The position numbers and the translations under genes are program-made. Under the pieces are notes generated by a model. That model saw only the letters and a list, made by a program, of their open reading frames with translations, was not told the DNA's origin and searched no databases. From the NCBI GenBank assembly GCA_002633005.1, contig NMRA01000434.1, forward strand, positions 264,001 to 328,000: a stretch of 64,000 nucleotides of DNA, given 5' to 3'. Every line of letters starts with the position of its first letter. Position 1 is the first letter of the stretch. This document shows positions 48,136 through 61,053 of the stretch, piece by piece. Origin of the DNA: Phoronis australis (taxonomy: Eukaryota > Phoronida > Phoronidae).

Positions 48136-51100
48136 CTAGCTTAGGAATTTCTTGACACCAAAAGGGGGCGGAAGCGCCTTGTGAGGATTGAGTTTTTCAT
48201 CATGGTTGGGAGAATTGGGAAGTGGTTGCAGTCGAGATGCGTGTGTTCCCATCTGATTGAGTGACGGGGCACTCACATAGCGCTCAACTTGTCCGCGTTC
48301 ACCTTTTTTCTTCTGTAAAAACAAAAGGCAATAATTCTAATTCATTGAAAAAGCAAAGGATACTTAATGCAAAGATGACACAGGGTTGAGTCAGCAGGCT
48401 GTCTTGGTTTGACTTAAGTTAACCAAGGCATCATTATCAGAATCAAGAAAGTTGGTTTGTTATACTGTCTCTGGTACCGTATTCACCGTAATAACCGCCC
48501 ACGGCGCTTAGAAAAGTTCGTTTTAGAAGGGGGCGCTTATTATAACCCAAGGCCGTTGAAACCCAGTCTGCGAAACGGGTGAAATCGGAAGCTAAGATTC
48601 ATCATATTTACGCTCTGTGATGTATCTGTAATCTATGAAAGACTTTCTACAAAACCGTGGTGCATTGCTATCAAACTTTGCTGCTAAATTACGATCGTTT
48701 TACAGAAAATTGTGCTGAAATCCCAGGGCGAAAACTCGCCGACTGCCTGCCTCGCAATCGTCAATATGGCAACTTCAATGCTTGAATAGCACAGTTTTGA
48801 CTCAAGCAAATTACCCTGATATCCTCCTTAAGTTTTCGAAGTAACGTCCCTAAGATTTTTAAGTTCCCGTGGAGTCGGGATCACGGCAGGTTTAAGAACA
48901 AATCTGTGCTACATCGTGCCATCTACGTGTATGATCGGCAACATGAGAAAAATGTCTGGACAAACACACATGTTGTTGTCACGTGACGTTTGCTTTAAAG
49001 TTGCCTGTGTTTGTGAGTAAGCGAGCGCGTGCGTGTCACCAGAGTTCATTTGCCAGACCAGAGACTGTCTTTCGGCCAGAGCCACAAAATCTAACAAGCT
49101 AGATGTGCATTGTGTCTAAAGAAATTGCACAAGCAGTAGGTCTAAACCAGTGCGTGTTTCATTCAGCACTTGCCGGTCTCATGTGCTAAAAACGTTCAAC
49201 ATTTGTCTCGGTAAGGCCATATTAGTCGCCGTGTGGCTGGATGCGTACGTGACTATCTGACACTTATTTTTCGGTGTAAGGGTGTGTAAGCATTCACTGT
49301 CAGTGGTCATTTTATCGGATATTTGGCTTAAAAACACCAATTGATCTATCGCAAGGTTCGCCTCTAAGCGAAAAGTCACGTGATACCCGACATCCGAACG
49401 AGATGTCAGAGGCAAATACACTGTCGCTAAACGACGTTCCTGGTGAAATCGATGAGTGTTTTTGCACTATTTGAAAACGCATCGACAGAAACAAGAGGCG
49501 ATGCTTTTCAACAGTGAATCGTACGTTCATGATATGGGAATTTGTAAAGGTGACGATGAAAAAATAAGTGCTCGGGGAGCCAGAGAAAATCGGAAGAACC
49601 CCGGCGTCGGGGCCACCTTCACCTGACAAATGACAAGGCCACTGATACGATATGTTCATGTAAGGCTGGGTATGTACCTTAAAGTCGAATTATCTGTACG
49701 ATTCCATAGATTTCACGATCTTTCGAATAAAATCAGTGAAGATTCACCGATATTTTTATTCTGTCGTCTGCTAAATTTCGCCGAATGAAAAGTAGGTCAC
49801 AATTGGTGGGACTCCTGGAGTAAAGTAGGTCATAGATTACAGACAACACATGCACTATAGTCTCTGACTAGATCAACTCAATAGCTTTTCTAATCTTGTC
49901 ACGAAATATTTTGATAAAAAAAATTCAGGTTCATAGCTCAGGTACACACTCATCTCGTCCTGGGCAAACAATTAGCTCCGGTAGCCTAGGTCTAGGGCTG
50001 TGTCTAAGTAAAATTAATGTCTGGAATTCAGTCAGTGGCGGATCTAGGATACCTCAGGGGGGCCCAACATATGTTGCCTCGTGGAATTGGGCAAAGTGCG
50101 ATTGTATGTGCACAGGCGGCCCGAAAGTTGCAGGGGCCAGGGATGTAGACCGTTGGACCTTCTGTTCAGAAAATCTATCGGTGGACAAAAAAAAAANACA
50201 GCTCGACCAAGGCTTTGAGTTCCGGCAGTAATCCAGTGTCCTTCCCTGTGCCGATTGAATCTCTGAATTTTGACCGGGAGAGAAGTTCAGCTGAACGCCA
50301 GCTTACGGTTTATGAATAACAAAAATGTACCTCTGATACGAATCAAAATAATGTCCATTAGGTTGAAATAAATAAAAAACATATAATAAAAATGTCCTTA
50401 AAAACAACAATTTCCAGGGACTGTCGCTGGAGTGCTGAGATCCAGCAGGTGCCGAGACAAAGGCGGCCAGACGTAGCCAACTGGGGAGTCAAAATCTGAG
50501 ATAGCCCTGCACCGTAGCCACCACGCTGAAAAGTGCGTATCTAGGAACTAATATATATGTTTATTATAGCCTTTGAGTTATCAAGCAACATCGGTAAGTT
50601 CAGCTGCTCGTCTGGCCGTACAGTTTGATCCATAGTTTACGCTTTTCAACATCATTTTTCGGCTTAGAACATGCCAAGAAATGACGGGATATTATTCTGG
50701 AGCAGCATAACGGCTGTCGGTGCTACACACGCCATATCAACACCGTTCCCCCATTCTTAGCGGACAATCTCTTGAGCTATAGACTAAAGTAAGTTTTACT
50801 CGACTATGTGTGGTTTGTCGGGTAAAATGGCGTCTTGAAAACGTAGACGAAGGTGTGCCAAGAATGCTTTGTTCTCATTGGTCAATTAAGCCATCCTTCA
50901 TAATCCTGGCGATAGGTCAATTATGGTTAATCAAACAATTCGTCTTAAAAATAACGCAAACATTTTTTTATAGTATGAGCAACTGTCAGAAATTAGTGCC
51001 AATATTCATTTCTTGCCGATGCTATTCTACCCGTTTCATGAATGGATAGTTTCCGACTAATGCCTTTGATGATAGGTTCATGTATTCTATATAGTGCGCG

Positions 51101-54100
51101 CTTCCTGGCCACGTGCTTTTAACACTGGCCAAGCTTTTTATTAGTCTTCGATTCACGGTTTTCACGTGTAGGCCAACAAAGAAATTTGGATTCCTGTTGA
51201 AAGCGGGAAATATCTACAAAGCAATCCCGTAGACAAGTACACTACTTCTGTTCTGAAAGGCCAGACCATTGGTCCTCACAATATCAGCAGAACTTTTGTG
51301 TTCGTTTTGAGGCATGACGGAAGTTTGAAGTGTATAGTCACGGCTAAATACCGACATAGCGACGAGGCTCGTGGTCTACAAATTCTGCGCACAAGGATTT
51401 TTTTCAGTACTGTCGGATATTATTGATAAATTGAAGACGTTACTGTAGAATTTTAGGACTGTAGGTAAGGCATTTTTCACATGTACACGTTCATGGACTG
51501 GGCGCTTATTTTAGCAAAGTCTGAAAACGCATGGAGAGTGCTTATAGGGGCATGGGCGGTTATTACGGCGAATACAGTATACGGGACAGAAATATGTTAA
51601 TTCCGCACAAACATGATGTAATACTAATATCAAGAGTTAATATAACACTTAATACTATGAAACTACACTTTGCCATGAATCGTTGCTTCAAACAGTAAAA
51701 TTTGAAAAAATTGCAAAGTACAACTGGCACCTTGTTTATACTGAATAACTGGACCCTGATAACCGTTAACTGTTTCCATCCATGAACATTTTGACATCAT
51801 TATTCAACAAACTAAAGACGGTATATCAATACATGGTTGTGACAGGTCAGCTCACCTTCATTAAAGGATTAAGAACTCCCACTTTAGGGTCCCCTGTGAA
51901 CACTTTGTTAAAGTTTGTCTCTCGGTTGACCAGCTCCATTTGGTAGAACTTCTTATCATCCTGTAACAACAATAGCATTATACTATACCACAACAAAAGC
52001 ATGACAACCATCGACTTATTGACAGAATGAAAGTTTATACTTGGCGCTGTAACATAGTATAGGGGACAGAGTAGTTACCTACCAGTGACTTGTTTGTGTT
52101 TGCGGACCCAGCTATCGAGCCTGTCCTGGGCTTTTTGTCGGGGTACTGGCGGAAACCTTCGTGTCACATGGTCACCAGTGGGTGGTCCATGGTGGTTATC
52201 CAACAATACTGGAGGCTATTACTTGTGAGGAGGCGCTGGTTCATAGGTGGTAATTCAAAATCTGTCTTTTCTGTTCAATTTTTTCCCTCATTAATATTGT
52301 TAATATTGCTGGGCTCAGGGTGTAGATAGTGGTCACAAAGTAGGTGCAGTATTTTTGGATTTTAAAAAAGCTTTTGATCTCGTTGATCACAATATACTTC
52401 TAAGCAAATTGTTAATTTACAAGGTGGGCAAGGTCTCCCTAGACTGGTTTAAATCATATCTCTCAGAGAGGTGCCAGGTTGTATCCCTTGGTGGACATCT
52501 GTCTGTGTCCCGAGGTATCACACACGGTGTTCCCCAGGGATCCATTCTGGGACCTCTGCTGTTTTTACTTTTTATAAATGATCGGTTGACATGTATGTAG
52601 ATGATACTACTTTGTCTGTTATGGCAAACTCGCTGATCGCTGTAAAGGACAGACTCCAGTCTGATCTGGATAAGGTTGCTACCAGGTGTACTGATAATAA
52701 AATGGTAATTAATGCTGAAAAAACAAAATGTATGAGTAGTGCCTCAAAGCAACGGCATAGTAGAAGTAATCTTGAGCTTAACCTTGCTATTTCCAATGTA
52801 CGCCTCAAATATGTTGACAGTGAAAAGTTATTAGGTGTTACTGTAGACAAGACCATCAGCTGGTCTAGCCATATAAATGGGACTGTGTCCAAAATTAGGC
52901 AGCGACTTGGTCTTCTCCGGCGTGTATCACCATTTCTTCCCACAGAAGGGCGTCTGCAATATTTTAGCACTTGTGTATTCCCTCTGTTTGTTTATTGTAG
53001 TACAGTGTGGTCAGGATGCAATGCAAAATTAGTTTCCTCTTTATTGAAGGCTCAGAAGCAGGTGGCCAGACTTGTTCTAGGTGTGCCTTTTGACACTCCG
53101 CCAACTCATATGTTTAATAGACTGGGGTGGCTCTCTATTGACAAATATTTTATATACAGGCGTCTGTGTATGATGCATAGGTGCTTTCACGGTAATGTAC
53201 CGACTTATCTATCTCGTAATCTCGTACCAGATCAGGACAAGATTTTCTGCCTCAAACAATTTGGTTTTGCCCAGACACAGAACACCGTTTTATTCTAATT
53301 CCTTCTTTATTCAGACCATCCAACAGTGGAACAATTTGCCTAATAGTCTTAAGGATGCTGACTGTTATGATAATTTCAGACACCACCTCATCAGTTACTT
53401 GTGGTCATCATAAATGTCCCTCCTTTTTGTCTTTCCAATATATTTACCAAAAATTTTTATTTAATCTATTTATTTATCTTTAATTTAATTTGTTAATCCA
53501 ATTTGTAAATGCTATTTTATTTAATGTATCTTAATGTATCTTATTGTATCTTAATTTAATCTGTTTATCTAACTTAATTTAATTAATTTAATTTCTTGCT
53601 GCAGAGGACCATGCTGGATATTAGCCTTTGGATAAAGCATGTTTTAAATTTATTGTATTTTTATCCTCTTTAAATAAAGTTTATTATTATTATTATCATT
53701 ATTTTTTTAGTCTGGTGCCTACATTCCAAGCAGTCTAACCAAAATATTTGGTAGGACAATCTGGACATTCAATCATGTATATCACCCCGCTTTTCTTGTT
53801 GTCATCCGACTTGGCGACCACGCGACACGAAAATTACCGCCAGTACCCTGACAGAGGGTCCAGGATGGGCTCGTAAGCAAGTTTCACAAATACAAACAGG
53901 TCGTTGACAGGTAACTACTCTATTCCCTAAATCAATTTATCGTTATTTCTCAACTATCTTGAATTTCTCTTTAATGCAGAACATCAATAAACTCAAACAG
54001 AATACCCTACAAACTCACAGACCAATTGCTTCAAATTAATGCACAATTTTACAAAATGAACTTATTTGCACAACACTACTTTAAACATTGACCATCAACA

Positions 54101-57100
54101 ATGAAGAAGCACGTAATCAAATCATAACAAAATGCCAGTAAAAAAACCTGTTAACCTGTGATTAATCATGGTCACAACCAAAACTCTTCATAAGGATCAT
54201 AGGACATAAAGTAGAGGTCATAACCGCAGTAGAGTCAGCAAATGGTTCACACAATTTTCACGTTCTAACTCGTAGAACAGTAAACATCACTCGGCCAATA
54301 TCACAGTACCTACCAGTAATTTCTTCATTTCCATTGCCCTCTCCTCCACTGCCTGCTGTAGCTCAGCTATCCTCTCTATGTCCTCAGGACGCGACTCACG
54401 GTTGCGGTACCTGTCCTCAGCCTCTTCCAACCTGAAGGAAATAATGCATATGCCACATTTTGAAGAAAATGTTTAATACCACACTCGTATGGGTTTATGC
54501 CCAGGGTGTTGACAGTAAGCTTAGCATGGGTGTTTTGCAAAGTCAGGGTGGGAGTTTACACATAAACTTAATTCCTGTAAATGCATCATACTCATGCAAG
54601 TCACTTATTATATACAGTACAACATCAAATAATCGGACAAAATACAATTTTCCAGCCATGACAGCAAATTCTGTTAACACTAAAAAGTAGCGATAATAAC
54701 GAGGTTGGAAATTTTAGTTAAAGAATGGCTTGGCCACTTTACTAACTTTCCAGTTAATTCCCCTTCACTCTTCGTCACGAGAGAGAAGACTACTTAGACA
54801 ATGAATTTGGCTTCTGCCCCACCGCCATAACGGGATTTTGGGTCATTTTGTCCAACTACTTTTGGCTTGTACTATAGTGCAAAGTGCACCCGAAACTGTA
54901 GACGTTCATTTCTCTATGGTAAGCATGTTTTGAACAATTTGGGTTCACACGAGACGGGCGTTCACAAACACACAGAACCTTTCAAGGGAGTATCTATGTA
55001 TAAATTGAGACTGGGCGGTAAACCGATCGTGGGCATTTAAAAGCGAAAATTTAGCATCGTAACCAAGACAATTACAGTATATATCAGGCATAACTAAAAC
55101 ATTGTTTCTCTCTGCTTGTCGGCCTGCAAAATATGTGTGCAATTCAAAATATTTTATTTGCATTCTGAGAAACCTTTTTTCAATTTTTAAATGAAAATGC
55201 TGTTGCAATAGAAAATAATGTAGCCTGCCAATGAATAGTTGCAAGTGTAAACAATTGCCCGCATGGGTACCTGAATGAAAACTATATCTAAAACCTGCAA
55301 AACTTTTGACAATGTGACTGCACAAGTCTATTCCAATGTACGGGTCAAAATCATGTCATAATAGTGCCAAACACGTCATCATTAAACATCAATCCCCAAA
55401 TCCACGTGTGTCAACTAATTCAGACTGTCCACAAATTAAGCAGCTTTTTCACCAATTAAACAGGATTGCTCACATCACAACTGAACAGTGCCCTCCGATA
55501 TATTGATAACAGGACTTGTAGAGCTTTCCTGAACAAATTCAGCACAGACACTTTTTGGGGCTGTTTTTCTAAGCTATAGTTGACCTACATGAACTGAAGT
55601 GCAGATATCTTGTCCTTGAGCAGTTCCTGTGCCCTGTTAAACTCTTCCAACATCTGCTGTGTCTCTGACAGATGGTCGTGGTTCAAGTGATCCACCTCGG
55701 CCCTATGTTGGTGAGCCAGCTGTTCCTCTTGCTTTCTGTAATGATCACCAGAGGGCAGTAATGTATCAACAGGTTAATTCCAAACGTAGATAAACAGGCT
55801 ATAAGAGTAGGTCACAACTCACTGAATTTATGGAGAAATTTATCAAATCTTGTCACGGTAGGCTATCAATTACTAAGTTTCTCTGCGCCAACTTGTTATA
55901 AGATCTAATGTCTTCACAGAACTAGTCAACATCTATCTGTTGCTTTCCACCCATGCAACTCAACTTATTAAGCAAAGGTTCAAGCACTGACTGACAGTCA
56001 GACATGACTAGGAACATGAGTAAGAAACAACTTGAGTCTAGTGGTATAGTACATAGAAGAATTTGACAGATGGCAGGTGCACAGCAACTATAAACACAAT
56101 GCAGACATATGAAAAGTGAAGGGATTTTGTGTGAGCAATTTTAACACATTCGAGGTTCAGACTAATCTTCAGTCCAGCCATAACAAATAACAAACAACAA
56201 ACATAACACTGGCCAACACATCATTTCTCCCTCACTCCAATCTTCATATCCCATAATTCCTCACCCCCTACTCACCTCAACGCCTGCGTTGCCTCACTCC
56301 GCACCTTCAGTATCTCCCTTCCCTTCTCCATCACCTCCTTGGCAGTTGCCTCCAGTTCTTTCTCCTTTTTCTTCACCTCTTCATCCAGGTTGCTGATGTG
56401 ACGTTCGCGTCGTCCTATCTCTTCTTTCATTTCACTAATCTTCATCTCGTGATCTTTCTCCTACATTCAATCAGTACACCAACCCCAATTAGCTGTAATG
56501 ACTACAGCAGTGTTTACTAATTAAAATCAAATGCAAATGGTGCAGCCAATTGGCACATCTATTGATCCTGGGAGATGACTTCATAAGAATTAACATTAGC
56601 AGTATTCACCACTAGTCTGCTAAAATGCCAAAGAATAAAGTCATTAGAAATCTGCCAATGCCCACTTACCTGTTCAAAGATTTAGGAAATGTCACTGATC
56701 AGATAAAAACACTAATAATAATAGTGATTCCAGTATTTAGAACACTCAAAATTCAAATACGTCCATGTTTGATACTGGCAGAAAATTTTTGTTGATTAAT
56801 CACTTTGTCCAACAAACTTAGCTTGAGGTCGGACTTGTAAATTGATAATTTGTGAGGCAAACTCGCAGTTCGTGAATTGAGGAGTCAAGTTCTCTATAAA
56901 GTTTGGCCATCTTTTCTTCCTCGTGAACTTTAAAACCAATCTCAAAGATGAAACCACACAGTGTAGAGTTGAAGACACTCTTTATGTGAAAGAGCCCCAC
57001 CTTGTGTCTACTGATCTCCATAGCCCGATCCAGCTCCATCCTAGCTGCAGCCATTTGTGTGGTGTGCGCCCTCTTGTGTTGGTCTAACTCCTGTTCATGT

Positions 57101-59223
57101 TGGCTTGATAGGTCCAATTTCAGCTTCTCTGGAAATACACATTATCGAAACACTTTAATTCATTGAATGAACATACATTTTCATGTAGGGCCAATACACT
57201 GAAGGTCTCTACAAACCAAACTTTAAGTACGATATCATGTCAAAATTTAATATAATAGCTTTCCTATTTTGGTCTGTGTATGTAAATAGATGCCCAAGAA
57301 TCCTTAACAATAAGCCTTCTACTTTAGGATTCACAGCATCTTAAATAAAACTAACCTACCACAGTCTACTCAAACAACATTCTCGTTGTACTAACCTATT
57401 ACTTCCATGTGTTTCTTTTCCAAGCTCGTAACTTCTTTCTCCTTCACCATCTCAGCCTGTTCTCGTATACTGTCCACTGTCAGTCGGTGTGCTGTCATTT
57501 GCGCTTGCATGTCCTCTAGATGTCGCTGCCGCAGGGTCTGTTCACTCTCCTGCATTTGTGGAATAACAACAAAACAGTATGAGCAGATGACTTCACCAGC
57601 TATGCTACAAACTAAGATCAATTGACATGATAAAAGTGGCCTTCAACCTGCATTCCGTTCAGGAACAAAACTTTAAACCACTCACTGCAACAAAATTCAT
57701 CTCAACTAATTGTCTTGTTCTGTACTCAGGTGCAAAGAGATTTCTGGGTTTGCATTAAACAGTTCCTGATTTTCTTAGACCTTGTTTGGCACATAAAATA
57801 ACACGCCATGACAAGTCAACTTTCTGAGCCTGATCTCTAACAATAATGAGCTTAGTGATACGTGGTTTAAATAAAAGTATTTTTGTAATGGAAGGCAAAT
57901 TTATAGCCACTTTATATAGAATGTATGGTAATTTGAAAGCGATTTACTTAGAAAATAATGTCCAAGTTATCAACAGCTTTGCCTTACCATCTTTTCCTTA
58001 TCCTTCACTTCCTCCAGTTTAGATAGTTTCTCTGCTTGACTCCTCTCCATCGATGCAATTTTCTCCGCATACTCATCTGCCGATTCTAGCATCTTTTCTA
58101 GTAGACGTTTGTTCTCTGCTTCAAGCTCACGACGCAGGTGATCCAAATCTTCAGATGCCTTTGAGTTCTGACTGTTCATCATGTTCTTCAGAGCAGATAT
58201 CTACAACATCAGGAATGAGAATACCATGAACTTTACAGGAAACTACCACTAATCTGACAAAAGATTTAGGGGAAGGTCTGGCAAGCATCGTTTCAGAATC
58301 ACAACTAGCTGCTTTCCACTTGGAATTTGAACATTCATGGCCATATCACAACCGGATGGAAAATTTCATCCCCACTCCTCCACCCACCATCCTTCAGTAT
58401 TATCAGTTTTTATTACTAGCCTTCCTTTAGCCCCACCTTTCTACTTGGTCTTTTATTATCCCCACCCACCTCCTACATCAGCTCTATATCCTCAATCCTC
58501 CAGTTGCAATCCTTCAGTACCATCAGTTTTCATTTCTAGCCTTCCTTTAGCCCCACCTTACTACTTGTCTCCAATTAGCTCCGCCTACCTGCTGCATGAG
58601 CTCTACCTCCACACACCTCTAGCTGCTATCCTTCAGTACCATCAGTTTTTACTAGCCTTCCTTTAGCCCCACCCTTCTACTTGTCTCCAATTAGCTCCAC
58701 CCACCTGCTGCATGAGCTCTACCTCCACACACCTCTAGCTGCTATCCTTCAGTACCATCAGTTTTTACTAGCCTTCCTTTAGCTCCGCCTACCTACTGCA
58801 TCAGATCAAGCTCCCTAGGTTTCCAATTCTCCCTTTCTAACATCATTTATTACTACCAGTTTAACCCACTAACCACATCGGTTCCGCCTCCATTTGCCAC
58901 TGTCCCTTCACAGTCAAAATTAGTGCCAGTCTGTTAATAGCCCCACCCACCTGCTTCATCAGCTCGGCCTCCTTAATCTTCCATCCATCCCTCACTGAAG
59001 TCAATTCATCCTCTTTCAGTCTCGTCAGCTGCTCCATTGCTGCCCTGCGGTCCTCATCCTTCTGAGCCGTCACATCACGTCGTAGCTTCTCACACTCCCG
59101 TCTCAGCGTCTCAGTCCACTTGGCATCCAAGTCTTGACCAAGCTGATCAAGCTTTGACTTGAGCTCGACACGCGATTCTTCCATTTTCTCATTGTGCAGC
59201 TTCAACTGTTTGTCTAATTCAGT
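48136..59223 (-). CDS. FAM184A: FAM184 family coiled-coil protein, C-terminal 499 aa (5' part outside window)
   Basis: Exons in transcript order: 59223-58951, 58200-57988, 57549-57396, 57128-57001, 56460-56276, 55735-55589, 54431-54314, 51960-51856, 48312-48136. All GT-AG, 1500 nt in frame. The product is an almost continuous coiled coil rich in Glu, Lys, Arg and Gln. Order and landmarks match vertebrate FAM184[68 protein letters not shown], the highly conserved [20 protein letters not shown] with VGVLNPL, then a non-helical tail ending [27 protein letters not shown]. Vertebrate proteins continue some 25-30 residues past the equivalent FLS; here a stop follows at once. The first listed exon begins in phase 0 after a good acceptor, so earlier exons lie upstream, and none was recognised between 59224 and 64000. 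Molecular function is poorly known. FAM184A versus FAM184B orthology is not decided, so the symbol is provisional. Confidence 0.9.
48477..51577. mobile_element. TA-flanked DNA transposon, family X, copy 2 (3.1 kb)
   Basis: The left end CCGTATTCACCGTAATAACC and the right end GGTTATTACGGCGAATACAG are inverted, with TA at 48475-48476 and 51578-51579. Both outer regions align with 18884-20322. The central part at ~49335-50990 is missing from copy 1: either an insertion here or a deletion there. It includes CAGTGGCGGATCTAGG near 50036, which looks like a terminus of another MITE, and an N at 50197. No intact transposase was seen. It lies in the last FAM184 intron. Confidence 0.85.
52062..53927. 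mobile_element. TA-flanked inverted-repeat element carrying a nested LINE
   Basis: The left end GGGGACAGAGTAGTTACC and ~120 bp following are matched in inverse by the right end GGTAACTACTCTATTCCC. The arms share GTACTGGCGG and TTCGTGTC in opposite orientation. TA lies outside both ends (52060-52061 and 53928-53929). A LINE fragment fills the middle. It lies in the FAM184 intron between 51960 and 54314. Confidence 0.8.
52331..53700 (+). mobile_element. 5'-truncated CR1/Jockey-clade LINE fragment
   Basis: A non-LTR reverse transcriptase in pieces. 52331-52600 reads [20 protein letters not shown] to [20 protein letters not shown]. 52591-53298 carries MYVDDTTLS (the catalytic YxDD box), then the thumb region with [12 protein letters not shown] frame change near 53275 leads to [20 protein letters not shown], ending at 53413. 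The 3' end is a TTATTATTATTATC-type microsatellite tail at ~53675-53705, usual for CR1-like LINEs. It is disrupted by at least two frame changes and lacks the 5' half of the RT and any endonuclease, so it is inactive. Confidence 0.9.
54490..55065. mobile_element. Decayed pogo-like or MITE element in a FAM184 intron
   Basis: GTTGACAGTAAGCTTAGCAT GGGTGTTTTG and, 500 bp on, GGGCGGTAAACCGATCGTGG then CATTTAAAAGCGAAAATTT echo the subterminal repeats of 5011-7496 and 21060-21412. The ends are not resolved. Confidence 0.4.
58391..58860. repeat. ~118-bp tandem repeat copying a FAM184 splice donor
   Basis: CCTTCAGT recurs at 58391, 58511, 58630 and 58746. Each unit includes a sequence that on the minus strand reads like the 3' end and donor of the adjacent exon 59223-58951 (GAGCTCATGCAGCAG followed by GTGGG or GTAGG, against GAGCTGATGAAGCAG|GTGGG). 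The array lies in the intron directly downstream of that exon. Confidence 0.85.
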
Positions 59224-59449
59224 CTAGAAAAGTTAAATGTGTAAAACACTGTTGACTGGTATGTTCAGTTTTTGTCAAAATCTCAATGTTTTATTGCGAT
59301 CGCGTTTGGTTTCCTTCAAAATCTAACTTGTCCATGGTAACTTGTATTGGTGTCAAAGCTACTCTTTCCTTTTTTACAACACTTAACAACATATAATGCA
59401 TGAGTCATGTCAACCACAACATATCACTAAAACAGGAATATGTCACAAA

Positions 59450-59951
59450 GTGCATTCCTGCATGTATTTATGGTTTCTACTAAAGGGAAGTCAGGTGTAC
59501 CGTTAGAAGCTAGAAAAGTACAACTTTTCTACTAAATATTTGCTTACTTCCGCATCGTGCTGAAACAGGGTTATTTGAGGATAAATTTTGACTACACTGG
59601 TTTGCACTGAAGTTTATGTAGTGCCAGTGTCTTAACAATGGCAGAAAGACAAACTGACTGTGTCAGACCAAAATGACAAAATAATGCATCTCCTCTGATG
59701 CACAGGTCAAGTTCACTCTTTCTTTGTGGCAAGCATACCACACAGAAACAGAAACAACTACATGTAGTTTGTGAAGTGTTTCACAAACTTTGAAACCTGA
59801 AAAAACTTGAAATCAACGCGTTGCTACTGAAGGCAGGTTAACTTCCAAACTTGAGAGAACTCAAAATTCAGGCAGTGGCAAGCATGGAAATGTGCATTCC
59901 TGCATGTATTTATGGTTTCTACTAAAGGGAAGTCAGGTGTACCGTTAGAAG
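59450..59951. repeat. 60-bp identical direct repeats 442 bp apart
   Basis: GTGCATTCCTGCATGTATTT and the following 40 bases to CGTTAGAAG occur at 59450-59509 and 59892-59951 without a difference. The 382 bp between are unique here. This is a recent duplication, or direct terminal repeats of a small element. Confidence 0.9.
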
Positions 59952-60251
59952 TCAAGTGTTGGTATTAAGATAACGTAATGGTAGAGTCGCTCACACAAAT
60001 GCTATCACCATTTTTAAGTACAAGTAGAATAAGACTGTACATGAGCCAAAAGAACCATCAAAGTGTGGGTATTTTTCCACCTGAATATGGCACGAATATG
60101 ATGAAACTTAATGTTCATCAAGGGTAAACAATTTTAACATTTTCTGGGAGCTAAAATCTCAGGTTAGAAGCATTCACAAAGACAAAAACACTTTTAAACA
60201 AGTTTTCATCATATAAACTGGGGGTGGGTAATAAACCATGCAGGGCAGGTG

Positions 60252-60658
60252 TTAAAGTGGAACTTGCACACTAATTCTTTATCACTGTGATTGCTTGGTC
60301 AAATTAATTAGAAACACAACATATAGCGATGATGTGAATGTGCAGAAGGTTGAAAATTGACAAATTTTGTTAAGAGCGAGAGTCTGTCCAAAATGATATG
60401 CCGTGAATCACTCAACTGCGTACAGTAAGTATCGTGATGTGGTGCTGGTGAATAACACTGAATGATGCGGGTTATGTGAGTCACCAAAGTACGTCATTAA
60501 TACAAAGGTCACCTATTTGCAGAATTTTTTCCTTCACATTTACAAGTTGTCAATAAATACAACTGCACTTTGTTTAGGTAGATGATGTTCAAATAGCATT
60601 GTCCTTTGGTTTCTGCTATACATTAGCATAGTTAGGCGCGTGCAAATACCTCTTTAAA
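60252..60658 (+). mobile_element. ~400-bp MITE, copy B
   Basis: Full-length match to 47283-47688 in the same orientation, with TTAAAGTGGAACTTGCACAC at the left and TGCAAATACCTCTTTAAA at the right. It abuts a GGGGGTGGGTAATAAACCAT block resembling pogo-family subterminal sequence. Confidence 0.85.
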
Positions 60659-61053
60659 CCAAACATAGGCACCAACACAGAAGAGAACGGTACTAAAAAA
60701 CACTGAAAACATAAAAACACCAACTTAACCGATCGAGAAAAGTATTACTTCTTGTATAATTATTAAGATGAAATAAAAAATTATCTAGTTAATCTAGAAA
60801 AGTGCACACCTCCCTGTCAAAGTTTGTTTTGTTTTGACTATAAAACGCAACAAACCAATGTGTTTGTAGTAGTGAGAGCGCTATTACAGCATCTTAACAC
60901 ATTAAAATATGTAATTCTACTTGTCCGTCATATTGAAGATCGTCGACTATTGTACGACGCTGTCCTCATAAATTTCATATTTACCCTGCTAAGAATCTGA
61001 CTCATTTAGCAATTTATTGTATGCCACTGCATCACACTGTTAAACAAGGTTTA

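Noticed and set aside
49896-50231. 111-residue open frame including an N
   Set aside because: It lies inside transposon family X copy 2 and crosses a MITE-like terminus and a poly-A run with an undetermined base.
52572-52970. 132-residue minus-strand open frame
   Set aside because: It is the antisense shadow of the LINE reverse transcriptase.
58337-58666. 109-residue Pro/Ser/Tyr-rich + strand open frame
   Set aside because: It is an artefact of the 118-bp tandem array, whose period nearly preserves the frame.
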